From contig JAEYYX010000101.1 in the NCBI GenBank assembly GCA_023428245.1, positions 1-64,000 on the forward strand: a stretch of 64,000 nucleotides of DNA, given 5' to 3'. The DNA comes from Pseudomonadota bacterium. GTDB taxonomy: Bacteria > Myxococcota_A > Polyangia > Polyangiales > Polyangiaceae. Shown here piece by piece: positions 43,122 through 52,009 of this stretch. The translations under genes were made by a program, and so were the position numbers. Every line of letters starts with the position of its first letter. Position 1 is the stretch's first letter. The notes below the pieces were generated by a model. The model worked only from the letters and a program-made list of their open reading frames with translations. It had not been told where the DNA came from and ran no database searches.

Positions 43122-43925
43122 ATGTTGCCGATCGAAGCACTCACACCTAACGAAGCTCTCGACCTTCGCGGGCTTCTCTTTGACCTCGACGACACGTTCC
43201 TCGAGCACGGGCTCCTTACGTGTGAGGCCCTGACCGCCTTGGACCTCCTCAAAGGATCCGGGCTCAAGCTCATCGCGCTCACCGGGAGGCCCATCGCCTG
43301 GGCACAGACGCTGGCTCATGTTCTCCCGGTGAGTGGCGCGATCGGCGAAAACGGTGCCGTCGCCTTCTTTCGTGAGGGCCGGCGCATCGTCGCTCGAGAC
43401 AGCGTCAGCCCCGAGGTGCGGGCTGAACGGCGTGACCGTCTCCGGGCGCTCGTTCGCCGCGTCCAAGACGAGGTTCCGGCACTCATCCCGGCGGACGACA
43501 CGAGCGCTCGGGTCAGCGACTTCACCTTTGACATCGGGGAGCATGAGCGCGCGCGCGAAGAGGACATTGAGCAGGCGACTCGCATCGCCCGGGAAGCGGG
43601 AGCACGGGTGACTCGCTCGAGCGTTCACCTGCACCTGACCTGGGACCGGCTCGACAAGGCCACCGGAGCCGTGCGCTTTCTGGCCGAGCGCGGCCACGAT
43701 TCAACGGAGATTTTGCGACGTTTTGCGTTCATTGGCGACAGCGAGAACGATGCGCCATGCTTCGCCGCGTTTCGCACGACCATCGGCGTGCGAAACCTTC
43801 GGGGGCGCTTCCACCTCCTGCCACGCTTTCAAACAAAACTGGCTCAAAGCCATGGATTTTTGGAAGCGGCGAGACGAATCTCCGCCGCTCGCAATGTGAT
43901 CCCACCGCCCCTTTCATCGTCATGA
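43122..43925 (+). CDS. HAD-family hydrolase (subfamily IIB type phosphatase)
   Basis: A 267-residue phosphatase. Motif I is FDLDDTFLEH (nucleophile Asp and second Asp two residues on), motif II is LTGRP, and motif IV is FIGDSENDAPCF. ENGAVAFF at the start of the cap and the cap size match subfamily IIB (sugar-phosphate or mannosyl-3-phosphoglycerate phosphatase-like). ATG 43122 is chosen close to the fold; there is no strong ribosome site. The stop overlaps the argD start by 4 bases (ATGA), so it belongs to the arg transcript. The substrate is unknown. Confidence 0.85.
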   Translation: MLPIEALTPNEALDLRGLLFDLDDTFLEHGLLTCEALTALDLLKGSGLKLIALTGRPIAWAQTLAHVLPVSGAIGENGAVAFFREGRRIVARDSVSPEVRAERRDRLRALVRRVQDEVPALIPADDTSARVSDFTFDIGEHERAREEDIEQATRIAREAGARVTRSSVHLHLTWDRLDKATGAVRFLAERGHDSTEILRRFAFIGDSENDAPCFAAFRTTIGVRNLRGRFHLLPRFQTKLAQSHGFLEAARRISAARNVIPPPLSSS

Positions 43926-45142
43926 ACAGCCTGCCCCAAGACGTCGCCCCTTCGGAAACTGAACTCCTCGCCGAGACGGCAGAGCGCTGCCTCTATCCGA
44001 ACTACGCGCGCCCCGGCGTCGTCCTGGTCCGAGGGGAAGGTGCCAAGCTTTGGGACCAGCATGGGAAGCGGTACATCGACTTCTATGCGGGGGTTGCCGT
44101 CAGCACGCTCGGCCATGGGCACCCTGAGCTCGTCAGGGCCATCCAGGACCAGGCGGCGAAGCTGATCCATACATCCAATTATTACCACAACGAACCGAAT
44201 GTCCTCTTAGCTGAGAAGCTTACCAGGCGGACGGGGTTCTCTCGCGCGTTTTTCTGTAACTCGGGTACCGAGGCCAATGAGGCCATGCTCAAGCTGGCTC
44301 GGCGCCATTTCTTCGAACGCGGAGAATCGGAGCGCGTTGAGATCATCGCTTTCGAGAACGCGTTCCACGGGCGGACCTTGGGTTCGCTCGCCGCGACGGG
44401 CACAGCCAAGTATCGCCAGGGATTCGGGCCGCTCGGACCTGTTGTCCACGTGCCCTACGGCGACCTATCCGCCGTCGAAACGCGACTGTCCGCTCGCACG
44501 GCCGCCATCATCGTAGAGCCAATGCTCGGGGAAGCGGGAGCCATCGAGGCGCCGCCCGGATTCTTGAGCAGGCTACGCGAACTCGCGACGCGGGCCGGAG
44601 CGCTGCTCTTGGTCGACGAGATTCAAACCGGCGTCGGCCGGACGGGCACCTTCTTGGCCATCGAAAGAGAAGAGCTCCAACCGGACGCTCTCACTTTGGC
44701 GAAAGGGCTGGGCGGTGGTGTGCCCATTGGAGCTCTCCTGACCCGGGAACATTTGGCGACGTCTCTCCCCAAGGGAAGCCACGGCTCCACCTTCGGCGGG
44801 AACCCTCTCGCCAGCGCAGCAGCGCTCGCCGTCCTTCGCACCCTGGACAAGGAGTCGCTCTTGGCCCGCGTGGTCAGCCTCGGGACTCGACTGGCCGCGC
44901 GGCTCGACGCTCTCCGCTCGCGCTCACCCCTCATCACCCGGAGGACCGGTCGCGGTCTCCTTCAAGCCATCGAGCTTGCACCGGAGCAGAGCGCGGGTGC
45001 CTTCTTAGGCCAGCTGCGCGAGCGGGGCCTGCTCGTGACTTTGGCAGGCTCGAACGCGCTCCGCTTCACCCCCCCCCTGACAATCAGCGACGAAGAGTTC
45101 GAAGAGGGCCTGACCCTGCTCGAAGAAACTCTGCTGTCCTAA
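43922..45142 (+). CDS. argD: Acetylornithine aminotransferase (class III, PLP)
   Basis: A 406-residue PLP enzyme that transfers the amino group to N-acetylglutamate semialdehyde in arginine synthesis. ATG 43922 is coupled to the HAD gene by overlap. Signatures: FYAGVAVSTLGHGHP, FFCNSGTEANEAMLKLAR, AFHGRTLGSLAATG, LLLVDEIQTGVGRTG (Asp for the PLP pyridine N) and the PLP Lys in ALTLAKGLGGGVPIG; substrate-side Thr-Phe-Gly-Gly-Asn is in GSTFGGNPLAS. The downstream argF supports ArgD over other class III enzymes. Confidence 0.92.
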   Translation: MNSLPQDVAPSETELLAETAERCLYPNYARPGVVLVRGEGAKLWDQHGKRYIDFYAGVAVSTLGHGHPELVRAIQDQAAKLIHTSNYYHNEPNVLLAEKLTRRTGFSRAFFCNSGTEANEAMLKLARRHFFERGESERVEIIAFENAFHGRTLGSLAATGTAKYRQGFGPLGPVVHVPYGDLSAVETRLSARTAAIIVEPMLGEAGAIEAPPGFLSRLRELATRAGALLLVDEIQTGVGRTGTFLAIEREELQPDALTLAKGLGGGVPIGALLTREHLATSLPKGSHGSTFGGNPLASAAALAVLRTLDKESLLARVVSLGTRLAARLDALRSRSPLITRRTGRGLLQAIELAPEQSAGAFLGQLRERGLLVTLAGSNALRFTPPLTISDEEFEEGLTLLEETLLS

Positions 45143-45172
45143 ACTCCTGACCTCCTTTTTGACGCGACGACC

Positions 45173-46087
45173 ATGACTCGACATTTCCGAAACCTGGCTG
45201 ACCTCGGCGACGCACAGGGCCTCCTCTCCATCTTGGACGAGGCCGATCGGCAGAAAGAACAACGTGGTCGCATCACCGAGCGCCCGCTGGCCGGGAAACA
45301 GATCGCTCTCGTATTCGAGAAGGCCTCCACGCGCACTCGACTCTCACTCGAAGTTGCCGTGAATGAGCTCGGAGGAAGTCCGGTTGTGATCACGCAAGCG
45401 GGATCTCAAATGGGACGGGGCGAGCCGATCAGTGACACCGCACGTGTCCTGGGTCGGATGGTCCATGGCATCACCTTCCGTACCCACGATCAGAGTCGAC
45501 TCGACGAGATGATTCGGTACGTGGACGTCCCGGTCCTCAATGCTCTCACCGACCAAAGTCACCCCATGCAGCTCTGCGCTGATCTTCAGACCACGCGCCG
45601 ACACTTCGGGACCCTGAGCGGGCTCAAGTTCGCCTGGATCGGCGACGGCAACAATATGGCCAATTCGTGGCTCGAAGCCGTCGGCATCTTGCGCGGCACG
45701 CTGCACCTCGCCTGCCCCAAGGGCTTCGCGGCCAAGAGTAATCTCGTAGAGGCGGCCCGTGCCAAGGGAGCAGAGGTCGTCCTCCATGAAGACCCTTTCG
45801 AGGCCGCACGCGGAGCCCATGTGCTCTCCACAGACGTCTTCACGAGCATGGGCCAGGAGAGCGAGACCTCGGCCCGCCTTCAGGCGTTTGCTGGGTATCA
45901 GCTGAACGCGGCTGTCCTCAAACAGGCCGATCCGAAAGCGATCGTACTCCATTGTCTTCCCGCGCATCGCGGCGAGGAAATTTCCGAAGAGGTCATCGAG
46001 GGTCCGCAGAGCATGGTCTGGGACGAAGCTGAAGCGCGCCTCCACACCTCCAAGGCGCTCTTACTCTGGGCCTTTGGCCTCCTTTGA
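45173..46087 (+). CDS. argF: Ornithine carbamoyltransferase
   Basis: A 304-residue enzyme that makes citrulline from ornithine and carbamoyl phosphate. Carbamoyl-phosphate site FEKASTRTRLSLE (STRTR), Gly/Gln loop SQMGRGEPISDTARVL, ornithine-binding IGDGNNMANSW, and the signature HCLPAHRGEE. The set is complete and normal in length. It follows argD by 30 bases and precedes the pseudo-P-type ATPase by 9 bases. The rest of the arg pathway is not in the window. Confidence 0.96.
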   Translation: MTRHFRNLADLGDAQGLLSILDEADRQKEQRGRITERPLAGKQIALVFEKASTRTRLSLEVAVNELGGSPVVITQAGSQMGRGEPISDTARVLGRMVHGITFRTHDQSRLDEMIRYVDVPVLNALTDQSHPMQLCADLQTTRRHFGTLSGLKFAWIGDGNNMANSWLEAVGILRGTLHLACPKGFAAKSNLVEAARAKGAEVVLHEDPFEAARGAHVLSTDVFTSMGQESETSARLQAFAGYQLNAAVLKQADPKAIVLHCLPAHRGEEISEEVIEGPQSMVWDEAEARLHTSKALLLWAFGLL

Positions 46088-46096
46088 CGAGGGCGC

Positions 46097-48250
46097 GTGA
46101 ACCGCGATCTCAGCTCCGCTCGCTGTGGCTCTTGTGGCGCGCCCGTCGATCCTGTCTTCGCCCCTAAGGTTCGAGTATTTGAATCTGGAGTCGTTTACTT
46201 CTGCTCGGAAGCTCACGCTGAGAGCTACGAGGCCAAAGCTTGTCACGAGGCGCCCCTCGAGACGCCACTTCCAAGCGACGCAGCCGACGAAGCAGCACCG
46301 CTCAGTGTCGAGAGGGAGCCGGAGCCGCGCTCCCTCCCCACCCAAGCTTCCTCCCGAGGCAAACCAGTCGCAGCTCTGCCACCCGTCGAGTTTCGTCCGC
46401 ATCATGATCCCGAACTGACCTCCTCGGAGGACCCCGACAGCGAGACCATGTGGCCGGTAGCGGCGCGCCTCGGACCCGAAGCTGCTCCGCCCGCCTTCGA
46501 CTGGGCCCGCGAAGCAAGCAGGTTGAGCGACCCGCTCGAGCTTCTTCCCTTCTCCCTGCTCGTCGTAACCCTCGGCGTGGCGGCCTATCTCGGAGAGGGC
46601 GGCGTCGATCTGGTGGTTACGGTCGCACTCTCCGCACTCTTCCTCGTCCTCGGGAGAAGGCTCGCTGCGGAGGTCACTGCACGCGCCACCGAAAAACTAG
46701 CGCCGCTCAGAGAGCGGATGGCGGCCGTGGGTCGAACCACGCGAGGCGGGCGAAAGCTCTGGATCGCCGCTCACGATCTACTCCCAGGCGAAGAAGTCGA
46801 GGTTCGAGCTCGCGAGATCGTTCCGGTGGACGGTGTGGTTGTCCGAGGCTCCGCAAAATTGGAAGCCTTCACAAGAGACGCCCCTGAGATCGAGGTACAT
46901 CAGGCGAGCGCGGTCGTCGCGGGGCGCTGTGTGCTCGAAGGCGGGCCGCTCTACGTCGCGGCCAATCGAACCGGCCGCGAGCGAGCGTTCTCGCTCGTGC
47001 TCCAAGAAGGGAAGGGCTCGCTGATCGATGACTATTCGATCGTGCGAGTTGGGCGCTGGCTCGCCGTGGGCATCGCTCCGATCCTCGCACTTCTCTCGAC
47101 CATCGTTTCACTCTACTTGGTGAGCTCATGGTGGCGCGCAGTATTCGTCGGCGCCACAACTTGGATCGCTTGGTCGACTCCCATTCTCCACCGCGCGCTC
47201 CGGGAGCGCATTTGGTGGGTCTTGGGAGAAGCCGCGGCACGGGGCATCGTGTTCCCGCGCGCCTCGGTACTCGAAACCTCAAGCCACGTCGGCACCGCCG
47301 TGTTCTGCACCCGCGGCACTCTGCTCAAGGGCGATCCCGTCGTCGCCGAGATCCACGCATTCCGTGACGCATCCCGCGAGCGCGTGATTTCCCTGGCCGC
47401 CGGAGCGCTCCGCAGCGTTCACCATCCCGCAGCCCGTGCCACAACCGTCGCCGTCTTGAGCATGTCGCTCAGCCCCGAGACCTGCCGCAGCCATTCGTCA
47501 GGCACCGGCGCGAGCGTGCGATGTCTGACTCGCGACGGCGAGGAGTTGATCGTAGGTGGGCGAGAGTTCCTCCTGCGCCACAAGATCAGCATCGCTTGGA
47601 TCGAGGAGAAACTCCGCAGCATCGAGGGGGAAGGCCAATCTGCCCTCATCGTCGCCCTCGGAGGACACGCCGTCGGCGTCATCGCCCTCTCCGACGAGCT
47701 TTCAACCGGCGCGCGCGCTACCATGCAAAATCTCCTCATGCGCGGCATCGAGCCGGCGCTGCTCTCCGGCGGGTCTCGCGACACCCTTGAGGCAATCGCG
47801 AAACGCCTCGGCATTGACCACGTGCGGAGCGAAAGCACTGAGCGAAAGGAGGAGGTCGAACGACTGCGCACGGCGGGAGTTCCCGTCGCCGTCATCGGAC
47901 AACTCGGGACGGATGATCGCGCGCTCTCGGGGGCAGACGTACCGATCTTGTTCGGTGGACTGAACTCGTTCTCGTCCACTTTCCCGCCGCGAGATGAGCG
48001 CCGCTCAGTGAGCGTCTACGGGTCCCATTTGCCCACTTGCGGTCAAGCCATTCTCCTCGCCCACGACCTCCGCCAGACGGGCATCGAGCTCCTGCTCGTA
48101 CACTCCGTCACAGCCGCATTCGCCACGGTGGCGGGCACCCTTGCCGTCGTCCCGATCGCAACGATTCCGGGCCTTTCCCTGGCCAGCTACTTGCTATCGA
48201 GACGTCTCATGGCGCGGGCGCCGCGAGCGCTTTCCTTGACGGATTCGTAA
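46097..48250 (+). CDS. Catalytically dead P1B-type ATPase with N-terminal Cys (TRASH-like) domain
   Basis: A 717-residue protein whose whole layout is that of a heavy-metal P1B ATPase, but every catalytic motif is lost. N-terminus: TRASH-like Cys set (C10, C13, C36), then a variable Glu/Pro region to about 130. First helices about 145-190; actuator region keeps PGEEVEVRAREIVPVDG, but TGES is TRDA (259-262). The CPx helix reads STP (360-362). DKTGT is replaced by CTRGT (404-408), so the phosphorylated Asp is Cys. The nucleotide-domain His-Pro motif survives as VHHPAARA. TGD of the P domain is SGG (557-559); GDGxND is GQLGTDD (601-607). Reading frame intact, GC normal. It cannot phosphorylate itself; a regulatory or metal-binding role is inferred. 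GTG start, between argF and fur-like gene. Confidence 0.85.
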   Translation: MNRDLSSARCGSCGAPVDPVFAPKVRVFESGVVYFCSEAHAESYEAKACHEAPLETPLPSDAADEAAPLSVEREPEPRSLPTQASSRGKPVAALPPVEFRPHHDPELTSSEDPDSETMWPVAARLGPEAAPPAFDWAREASRLSDPLELLPFSLLVVTLGVAAYLGEGGVDLVVTVALSALFLVLGRRLAAEVTARATEKLAPLRERMAAVGRTTRGGRKLWIAAHDLLPGEEVEVRAREIVPVDGVVVRGSAKLEAFTRDAPEIEVHQASAVVAGRCVLEGGPLYVAANRTGRERAFSLVLQEGKGSLIDDYSIVRVGRWLAVGIAPILALLSTIVSLYLVSSWWRAVFVGATTWIAWSTPILHRALRERIWWVLGEAAARGIVFPRASVLETSSHVGTAVFCTRGTLLKGDPVVAEIHAFRDASRERVISLAAGALRSVHHPAARATTVAVLSMSLSPETCRSHSSGTGASVRCLTRDGEELIVGGREFLLRHKISIAWIEEKLRSIEGEGQSALIVALGGHAVGVIALSDELSTGARATMQNLLMRGIEPALLSGGSRDTLEAIAKRLGIDHVRSESTERKEEVERLRTAGVPVAVIGQLGTDDRALSGADVPILFGGLNSFSSTFPPRDERRSVSVYGSHLPTCGQAILLAHDLRQTGIELLLVHSVTAAFATVAGTLAVVPIATIPGLSLASYLLSRRLMARAPRALSLTDS

Positions 48251-48287
48251 CAGGACCGCCGGGTATCGATCCCCCGCAAAGTGTGGC

Positions 48288-48815
48288 ATGAATCGAGGGA
48301 TGGCCGAGAACGACGAACCGATCTTGCCTGTTGGAGAGAGGCCCAAGGGGCCCAACCTCGAACGGCTTCGTCAAAACCTCGACGATTACATGGTCGAGAA
48401 AGGGCTCCGCACCACGGAGCAACGGCGGATCATTGTCTCCACCTTTTTCGACACTACAGATCACCTTACGATTGATGAGCTCCTTGAGCGAGTCCGCGCC
48501 ATCGATCATCGGATTGGGTATGCGACCGTCTATCGGACCATGCGCATGCTGAGCGAAGGCGGGATCGCCAATGAGCTCCATTTCGGCGACGGTCTCACCC
48601 GCTACGAGCTCGCGGACGAAAGTTCCCACCACGACCATCTCATCTGCGAGAATTGCGGGAAGATCACGGAGTTCGAAGAACCTCTGATCGAAGAGCTTCA
48701 GGAGCGCATCGCCCGCCAGTACGGGTTTCACCTCCTCCACCACAAGCACGAGCTCTACGGGCTCTGCGTCGACTGCGTGAAGTCTCCTGACAGCAGGCGC
48801 CGCTTGCAGCGTTAA
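48288..48815 (+). CDS. Fur-family metal-dependent transcriptional regulator
   Basis: A 175-residue Fur protein. The winged-helix DNA-binding part shows LRTTEQRRIIVSTFF, LTIDELLERVRAIDHRIGYA and TVYRTMRMLSEGGIA. The dimerisation part has the His-rich ESSHHDHLICENCGKITEF (regulatory metal site and structural CxxC) and the second CxxC in LYGLCVDC. An N-terminal extension MNRGMAENDEPILPVGE precedes the fold; GTG/ATG at 48288 and ATG 48300 are both possible. It follows the pseudo-ATPase by 37 bases on the same strand; Fur, Zur and PerR types cannot be told apart here, though the HHDH and CxxC pattern suggests Fur or PerR. Confidence 0.9.
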   Translation: MNRGMAENDEPILPVGERPKGPNLERLRQNLDDYMVEKGLRTTEQRRIIVSTFFDTTDHLTIDELLERVRAIDHRIGYATVYRTMRMLSEGGIANELHFGDGLTRYELADESSHHDHLICENCGKITEFEEPLIEELQERIARQYGFHLLHHKHELYGLCVDCVKSPDSRRRLQR

Positions 48816-48835
48816 GCTGCCCTGCCAGCGGCCTG

Positions 48836-49474
48836 TCATGCAGAAGGCAGCGTTCTTGAGTCGGTGATCACAAGGTCGCAGTGGACGTCATGCTTTTCGA
48901 CGGGGAGCTCCGCCATCAGCTCAAAGTCGTAACAAACCACTACGCTCACGGCCGGCGGGCATAGGTCGCCGAGCGTCGCGTCGTAATAACCAGCTCCGTA
49001 ACCGACTCGGTAACCTCGGCTGTCCACGGCGAGCGCAGGCACCACGACCACATCGATCTGGCCTCGAACAGCGACCGGGCCAGCAATAGGTTCGACGAAG
49101 CCACGGCCGCACTCAACCAAATCACTCTCCCCTCGGACCTCACGGAATCCCGTCGAGAATCCTCCCTCCTTGGGCTCCATGAAGGGGAAGAAGGTCGAGA
49201 CGCCGCGCTCCCGCAAAATGCCGAGGAGCGGTCGCAGATCGACTTCTCCTCGCTCCACCATCGGCCAAAAGAGCGCTACACCGCGCGCGCCGCGCACGAC
49301 GTCGAGCTCGCTGAGAGACGCGACAATGCGCTCGGAACGGGCATTGCGCGCCGTTTCGGGAAGGCCCAGCCGCACCGCCTTGGCTCGAGCGCGAATCTGC
49401 TTCTTCGCGCGGCGCGCAAACTCAGCTTCGAGATCACTCGGAAGGGGGCGACCCTGGTTCGTCTCGTCGGTCAT
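48836..49474 (-). CDS. 5-formyltetrahydrofolate cyclo-ligase
   Basis: A 212-residue ATP-dependent enzyme converting 5-formyl-THF to 5,10-methenyl-THF. N-terminal basic helix KKQIRARAKAVRLGLPE is the usual phosphate-binding entry; the middle holds VALFWPMVERGEVDLRPLL and FFPFMEP; and the C-terminal signature VVVPALAVDSRGYRVGYGAGYYD is typical of the family. ATG 49474 is chosen because the fold begins close by; the open frame up to 49585 overlaps the divergent GT2 promoter region. Convergent with the Fur-like gene across 20 bases. Confidence 0.88.
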   Translation of the reverse strand: MTDETNQGRPLPSDLEAEFARRAKKQIRARAKAVRLGLPETARNARSERIVASLSELDVVRGARGVALFWPMVERGEVDLRPLLGILRERGVSTFFPFMEPKEGGFSTGFREVRGESDLVECGRGFVEPIAGPVAVRGQIDVVVVPALAVDSRGYRVGYGAGYYDATLGDLCPPAVSVVVCYDFELMAELPVEKHDVHCDLVITDSRTLPSA

Positions 49475-49599
49475 CTGCCAAATGGGCCTATAGCGCATCC
49501 GCCACCGCTTCGAGAAACTCGGGGTGGAGCCGATTTTTTTCGTCTCTCCGAACCGCTTTCCACCTTTCGGGTCGCTTACGGACAATCTTTCGGTATGGA

Positions 49600-51249
49600 A
49601 TGAGTCGCCCTGTGGACGCGCCGCCCTTCATCATCATCCCGGCGTACAACGCCGCGCGAGCGCTACCTGACGTCCTCGAAGACCTGAAGCGCGAACTCTC
49701 ACGCCGGAGTGGGCCGGTGCCGGAGGTCGTGGTGGTCGACGATGGATCGACGGATGGCACCTCGAAGTGCGCTCATGAGTTCGGAGTCCGGGTGCTCCGG
49801 CATCCTGAGAACCTCGGCAAAGGAGCGGCGCTGAGGACCGGGCTCTCCCATGCCCAAGCCTCGGGAGCTCGCTCTGCGGTCACGATGGACGCAGACGGCC
49901 AACATCAAGCTCAAGACGCGCTCGCGCTCCTCGATCACCCGGCGCCCCCTCATGCTTTCGTCATAGGCGTACGCGACCTCAAGGCCGCTCATGCCCCTCG
50001 CGCCAATCGCGCGTCGAATGCCTTCTCGAATCTTGTGATCTCTGCCTTCGCGCGGACGAAGTTGCTCGATACGCAGTGTGGTCTTCGTCGCTACCCGCTA
50101 CCGTTGACCTTCGAGGTCGACTCCGGCGCGCCCGGATTCGCCTTCGAAGCGGATGTCCTCCTGCGTGCCGCGCGAGCCGGGGCGCGCATCGAGCACATGC
50201 CAGTATCGGTCCACTATCCCGAGGATCGCACCACACATTTCGATAGCGTGCGCGATCCAGCTAAGATCGTCTATTTCGTGCTGCGAGCCACGGCGCAAGT
50301 GAAACGTCCGGCTCGCCCGCGAAGTTTCTTCGCGAAGGCGCTCTTGCCACCTTTTTTCGTAACGGTCACAGCCCCGGAATCGAATCCCTCCGCCCTGGGC
50401 GCGCTGCTCGATGCCTGCAGCGCAGCGCTGGCAGAAAAGACGTGCGTCGAGGCCACGCCCGACGATACACCCGACGCGAGTATTGAGTGGGACAACGAGC
50501 AAGTCGCCGCTACCATTCACATCACACGAGGTGGTCAGTCTCTCCGTCGCACAGTCTCCTTCCAAGCCTCGGACCCAGAGCTCGAGCGCTATCGAGCCGT
50601 CGGATTCGCCCTCGGCACCTGGGCCCAAGAAGACTTGGCGCCCGCACCGGAGACCCCTGCGGAGCCCCCTTCTACCCGACTCGCCAAAGAGACCTCAGCG
50701 CCGACCGCTCCTTCCCCGGCGCCGCCCCCACGCAAGCGCAGGCGTCCAGCCCGGCCGCGCGAAGTTTATCTCGAGGCTCATGCGCTCGCGGGGACGGGTT
50801 CCTCCGAATCTGCACGCTTCGGAGGAGGAGTCGGCTTTTCGATCCTGCGAGCAGCGGGCCCAGTCGACCTCTGGTTTCTCTCGAGCGGCTCCCTCAGCAC
50901 CCCGCTTACGCGGAATGCCGTAGAGCTCGAGGTCGCCTACTGGTCCCTCAGCGGAGGCATCGGCACCACGGCGCAAAGCGATACAGCGGCCATTAGTGTG
51001 GCCGCGGGTCCCTTCGTCGAGGCAGCGTTCACAAGCGGGCCCGCGCTCACAAGCGGCAGCCGCGTCGGTCTCGGCGTCGAAGGCTTCGTCTGGCTCAGGC
51101 TGCACCTTCAGAAAAGACTCCAGCTTCTCTTAGGCGGAGAGGGTGGCGTACGTTTTGGCTCGACCTTCGTCATCATCGATGATCAGCTGTTCGAAACGAT
51201 TCCCCCTGGATTCGTGAGCGGGCGGGCAGGACTCGCGCTCTCCCTCTAG
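49600..51249 (+). CDS. GT2 glycosyltransferase fused to an envelope-type C-terminal module
   Basis: A 549-residue single frame. Residues 1-235 are a GT-A glycosyltransferase of the dolichyl-phosphate mannosyl/glucosyl transferase type: FIIIPAYNAARALPDV, VVVDDGSTDGT, NLGKGAALRTG, TMDADGQHQ (DAD/DxD metal site) and DTQCGLRRYP. From about 236 (KRPARPRSFFAKALLPPF) a basic/hydrophobic stretch looks like an internal signal peptide, and an in-frame GTG stands at 50299. The rest is a secreted-looking domain with an LDACSAALAEKTCVEA Cys pair, a Pro/Ala/Lys/Arg linker and aromatic-rich strands of a barrel type (VDLWFLSSGSLSTPLT, VGLGVEGFVWLRLH). Either a true fusion or two genes joined by a lost stop. 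Confidence 0.65.
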   Translation: MSRPVDAPPFIIIPAYNAARALPDVLEDLKRELSRRSGPVPEVVVVDDGSTDGTSKCAHEFGVRVLRHPENLGKGAALRTGLSHAQASGARSAVTMDADGQHQAQDALALLDHPAPPHAFVIGVRDLKAAHAPRANRASNAFSNLVISAFARTKLLDTQCGLRRYPLPLTFEVDSGAPGFAFEADVLLRAARAGARIEHMPVSVHYPEDRTTHFDSVRDPAKIVYFVLRATAQVKRPARPRSFFAKALLPPFFVTVTAPESNPSALGALLDACSAALAEKTCVEATPDDTPDASIEWDNEQVAATIHITRGGQSLRRTVSFQASDPELERYRAVGFALGTWAQEDLAPAPETPAEPPSTRLAKETSAPTAPSPAPPPRKRRRPARPREVYLEAHALAGTGSSESARFGGGVGFSILRAAGPVDLWFLSSGSLSTPLTRNAVELEVAYWSLSGGIGTTAQSDTAAISVAAGPFVEAAFTSGPALTSGSRVGLGVEGFVWLRLHLQKRLQLLLGGEGGVRFGSTFVIIDDQLFETIPPGFVSGRAGLALSL

Positions 51250-51263
51250 GCCGGCGCCAAAGT

Positions 51264-51899
51264 TCAGTCGCCTTCGCGGGGCGGCGAGTTTTCGCACCAA
51301 GGCAGCTCCTCACACGAGAAGCAAGTCGCGCCCACACATTGCTGCCCCGGGGGACACCAGTAGCCGTAGTCGCATTGGGCACAGACGCCGCGCTGAACGT
51401 CACAATGGGGCCGTGTTGCAGGGCAATCCCAGTCGAACTTACAAACAGGGACACAGCGAAACTCTACCAAATCACAAACGAGACCCGGCGGGCATTCGCT
51501 ATGCTTCACGCAGCTCGCGCAGCGCTCGACCCAGCCCGGACAAATCGCGAGCGGGATTCGGCAATCGAGCTCAGTTGCGCAGGGCCCTGGAGGGGGATCC
51601 ACCGGAGGCGCACCAGCCATTCCCTCGTCTCCGCCGCTCGCCGTAGGCGAACCCCCAGAGCTCGACACTCCGCCACCGCCGCCCCCCGTTTCGCTGCCGC
51701 CCGTCGCGATCGGCGGCGCACCACCGGTCTCGGCCCCTCCCGTCGGCGCCCCACCGGCACCTCCTCCCACTCCCGGGAGCGCCCCACCGCTCCCGGAAAT
51801 CACGCGCTCGAGAAAAATAGAGTCGTTACCGCATCCAGGGATAGATGAAGCAAGGACGGCAAGACCCGCCAAAAGAAGGCCTGATTTCGAGGCGCGCAC
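51264..51899 (-). CDS. Gly-rich linker, Cys-rich lipoprotein
   Basis: A 211-residue lipoprotein. The signal LLLAGLAVLASSIPGC ends at a lipobox Cys; a Gly/Ser/Ala/Thr linker of about 80 residues follows. The C-terminal half is Cys-rich: CATELDCR, CPGWVERCASCVKHSECP, CDLVEFRCVPVCKFDWDCP, CDVQRGVCAQCDYGYWCPPG, CVGATCFSCEE; these look like EGF- or Dickkopf-like short modules repeated in Myxococcota surface proteins. No enzyme signature. It diverges from the ECF sigma gene and may be regulated by it. Confidence 0.75.
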   Translation of the reverse strand: MRASKSGLLLAGLAVLASSIPGCGNDSIFLERVISGSGGALPGVGGGAGGAPTGGAETGGAPPIATGGSETGGGGGGVSSSGGSPTASGGDEGMAGAPPVDPPPGPCATELDCRIPLAICPGWVERCASCVKHSECPPGLVCDLVEFRCVPVCKFDWDCPATRPHCDVQRGVCAQCDYGYWCPPGQQCVGATCFSCEELPWCENSPPREGD

Positions 51900-51974
51900 G
51901 CTTTCCGCACCATATCATGGGCTGGGAAGGGCGGCTCGGATTTCGAGTGGACTGGTCAGAGGCCTCTAAGATGC

Positions 51975-52001
51975 CTGACAAATTCTGGAGTAGGCTACAA
52001 T
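51975..52001 (+). promoter_or_regulatory. Candidate promoter of the ECF sigma gene
   Basis: CTGACA (51975-51980) and TACAAT (51996-52001) separated by 15 bases. If used, transcription would start a few bases before ATG 52010, giving a nearly leaderless mRNA. Spacing is short of ideal; the call is weak. Confidence 0.3.
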
Positions 52002-52009
52002 ACTCAGCA

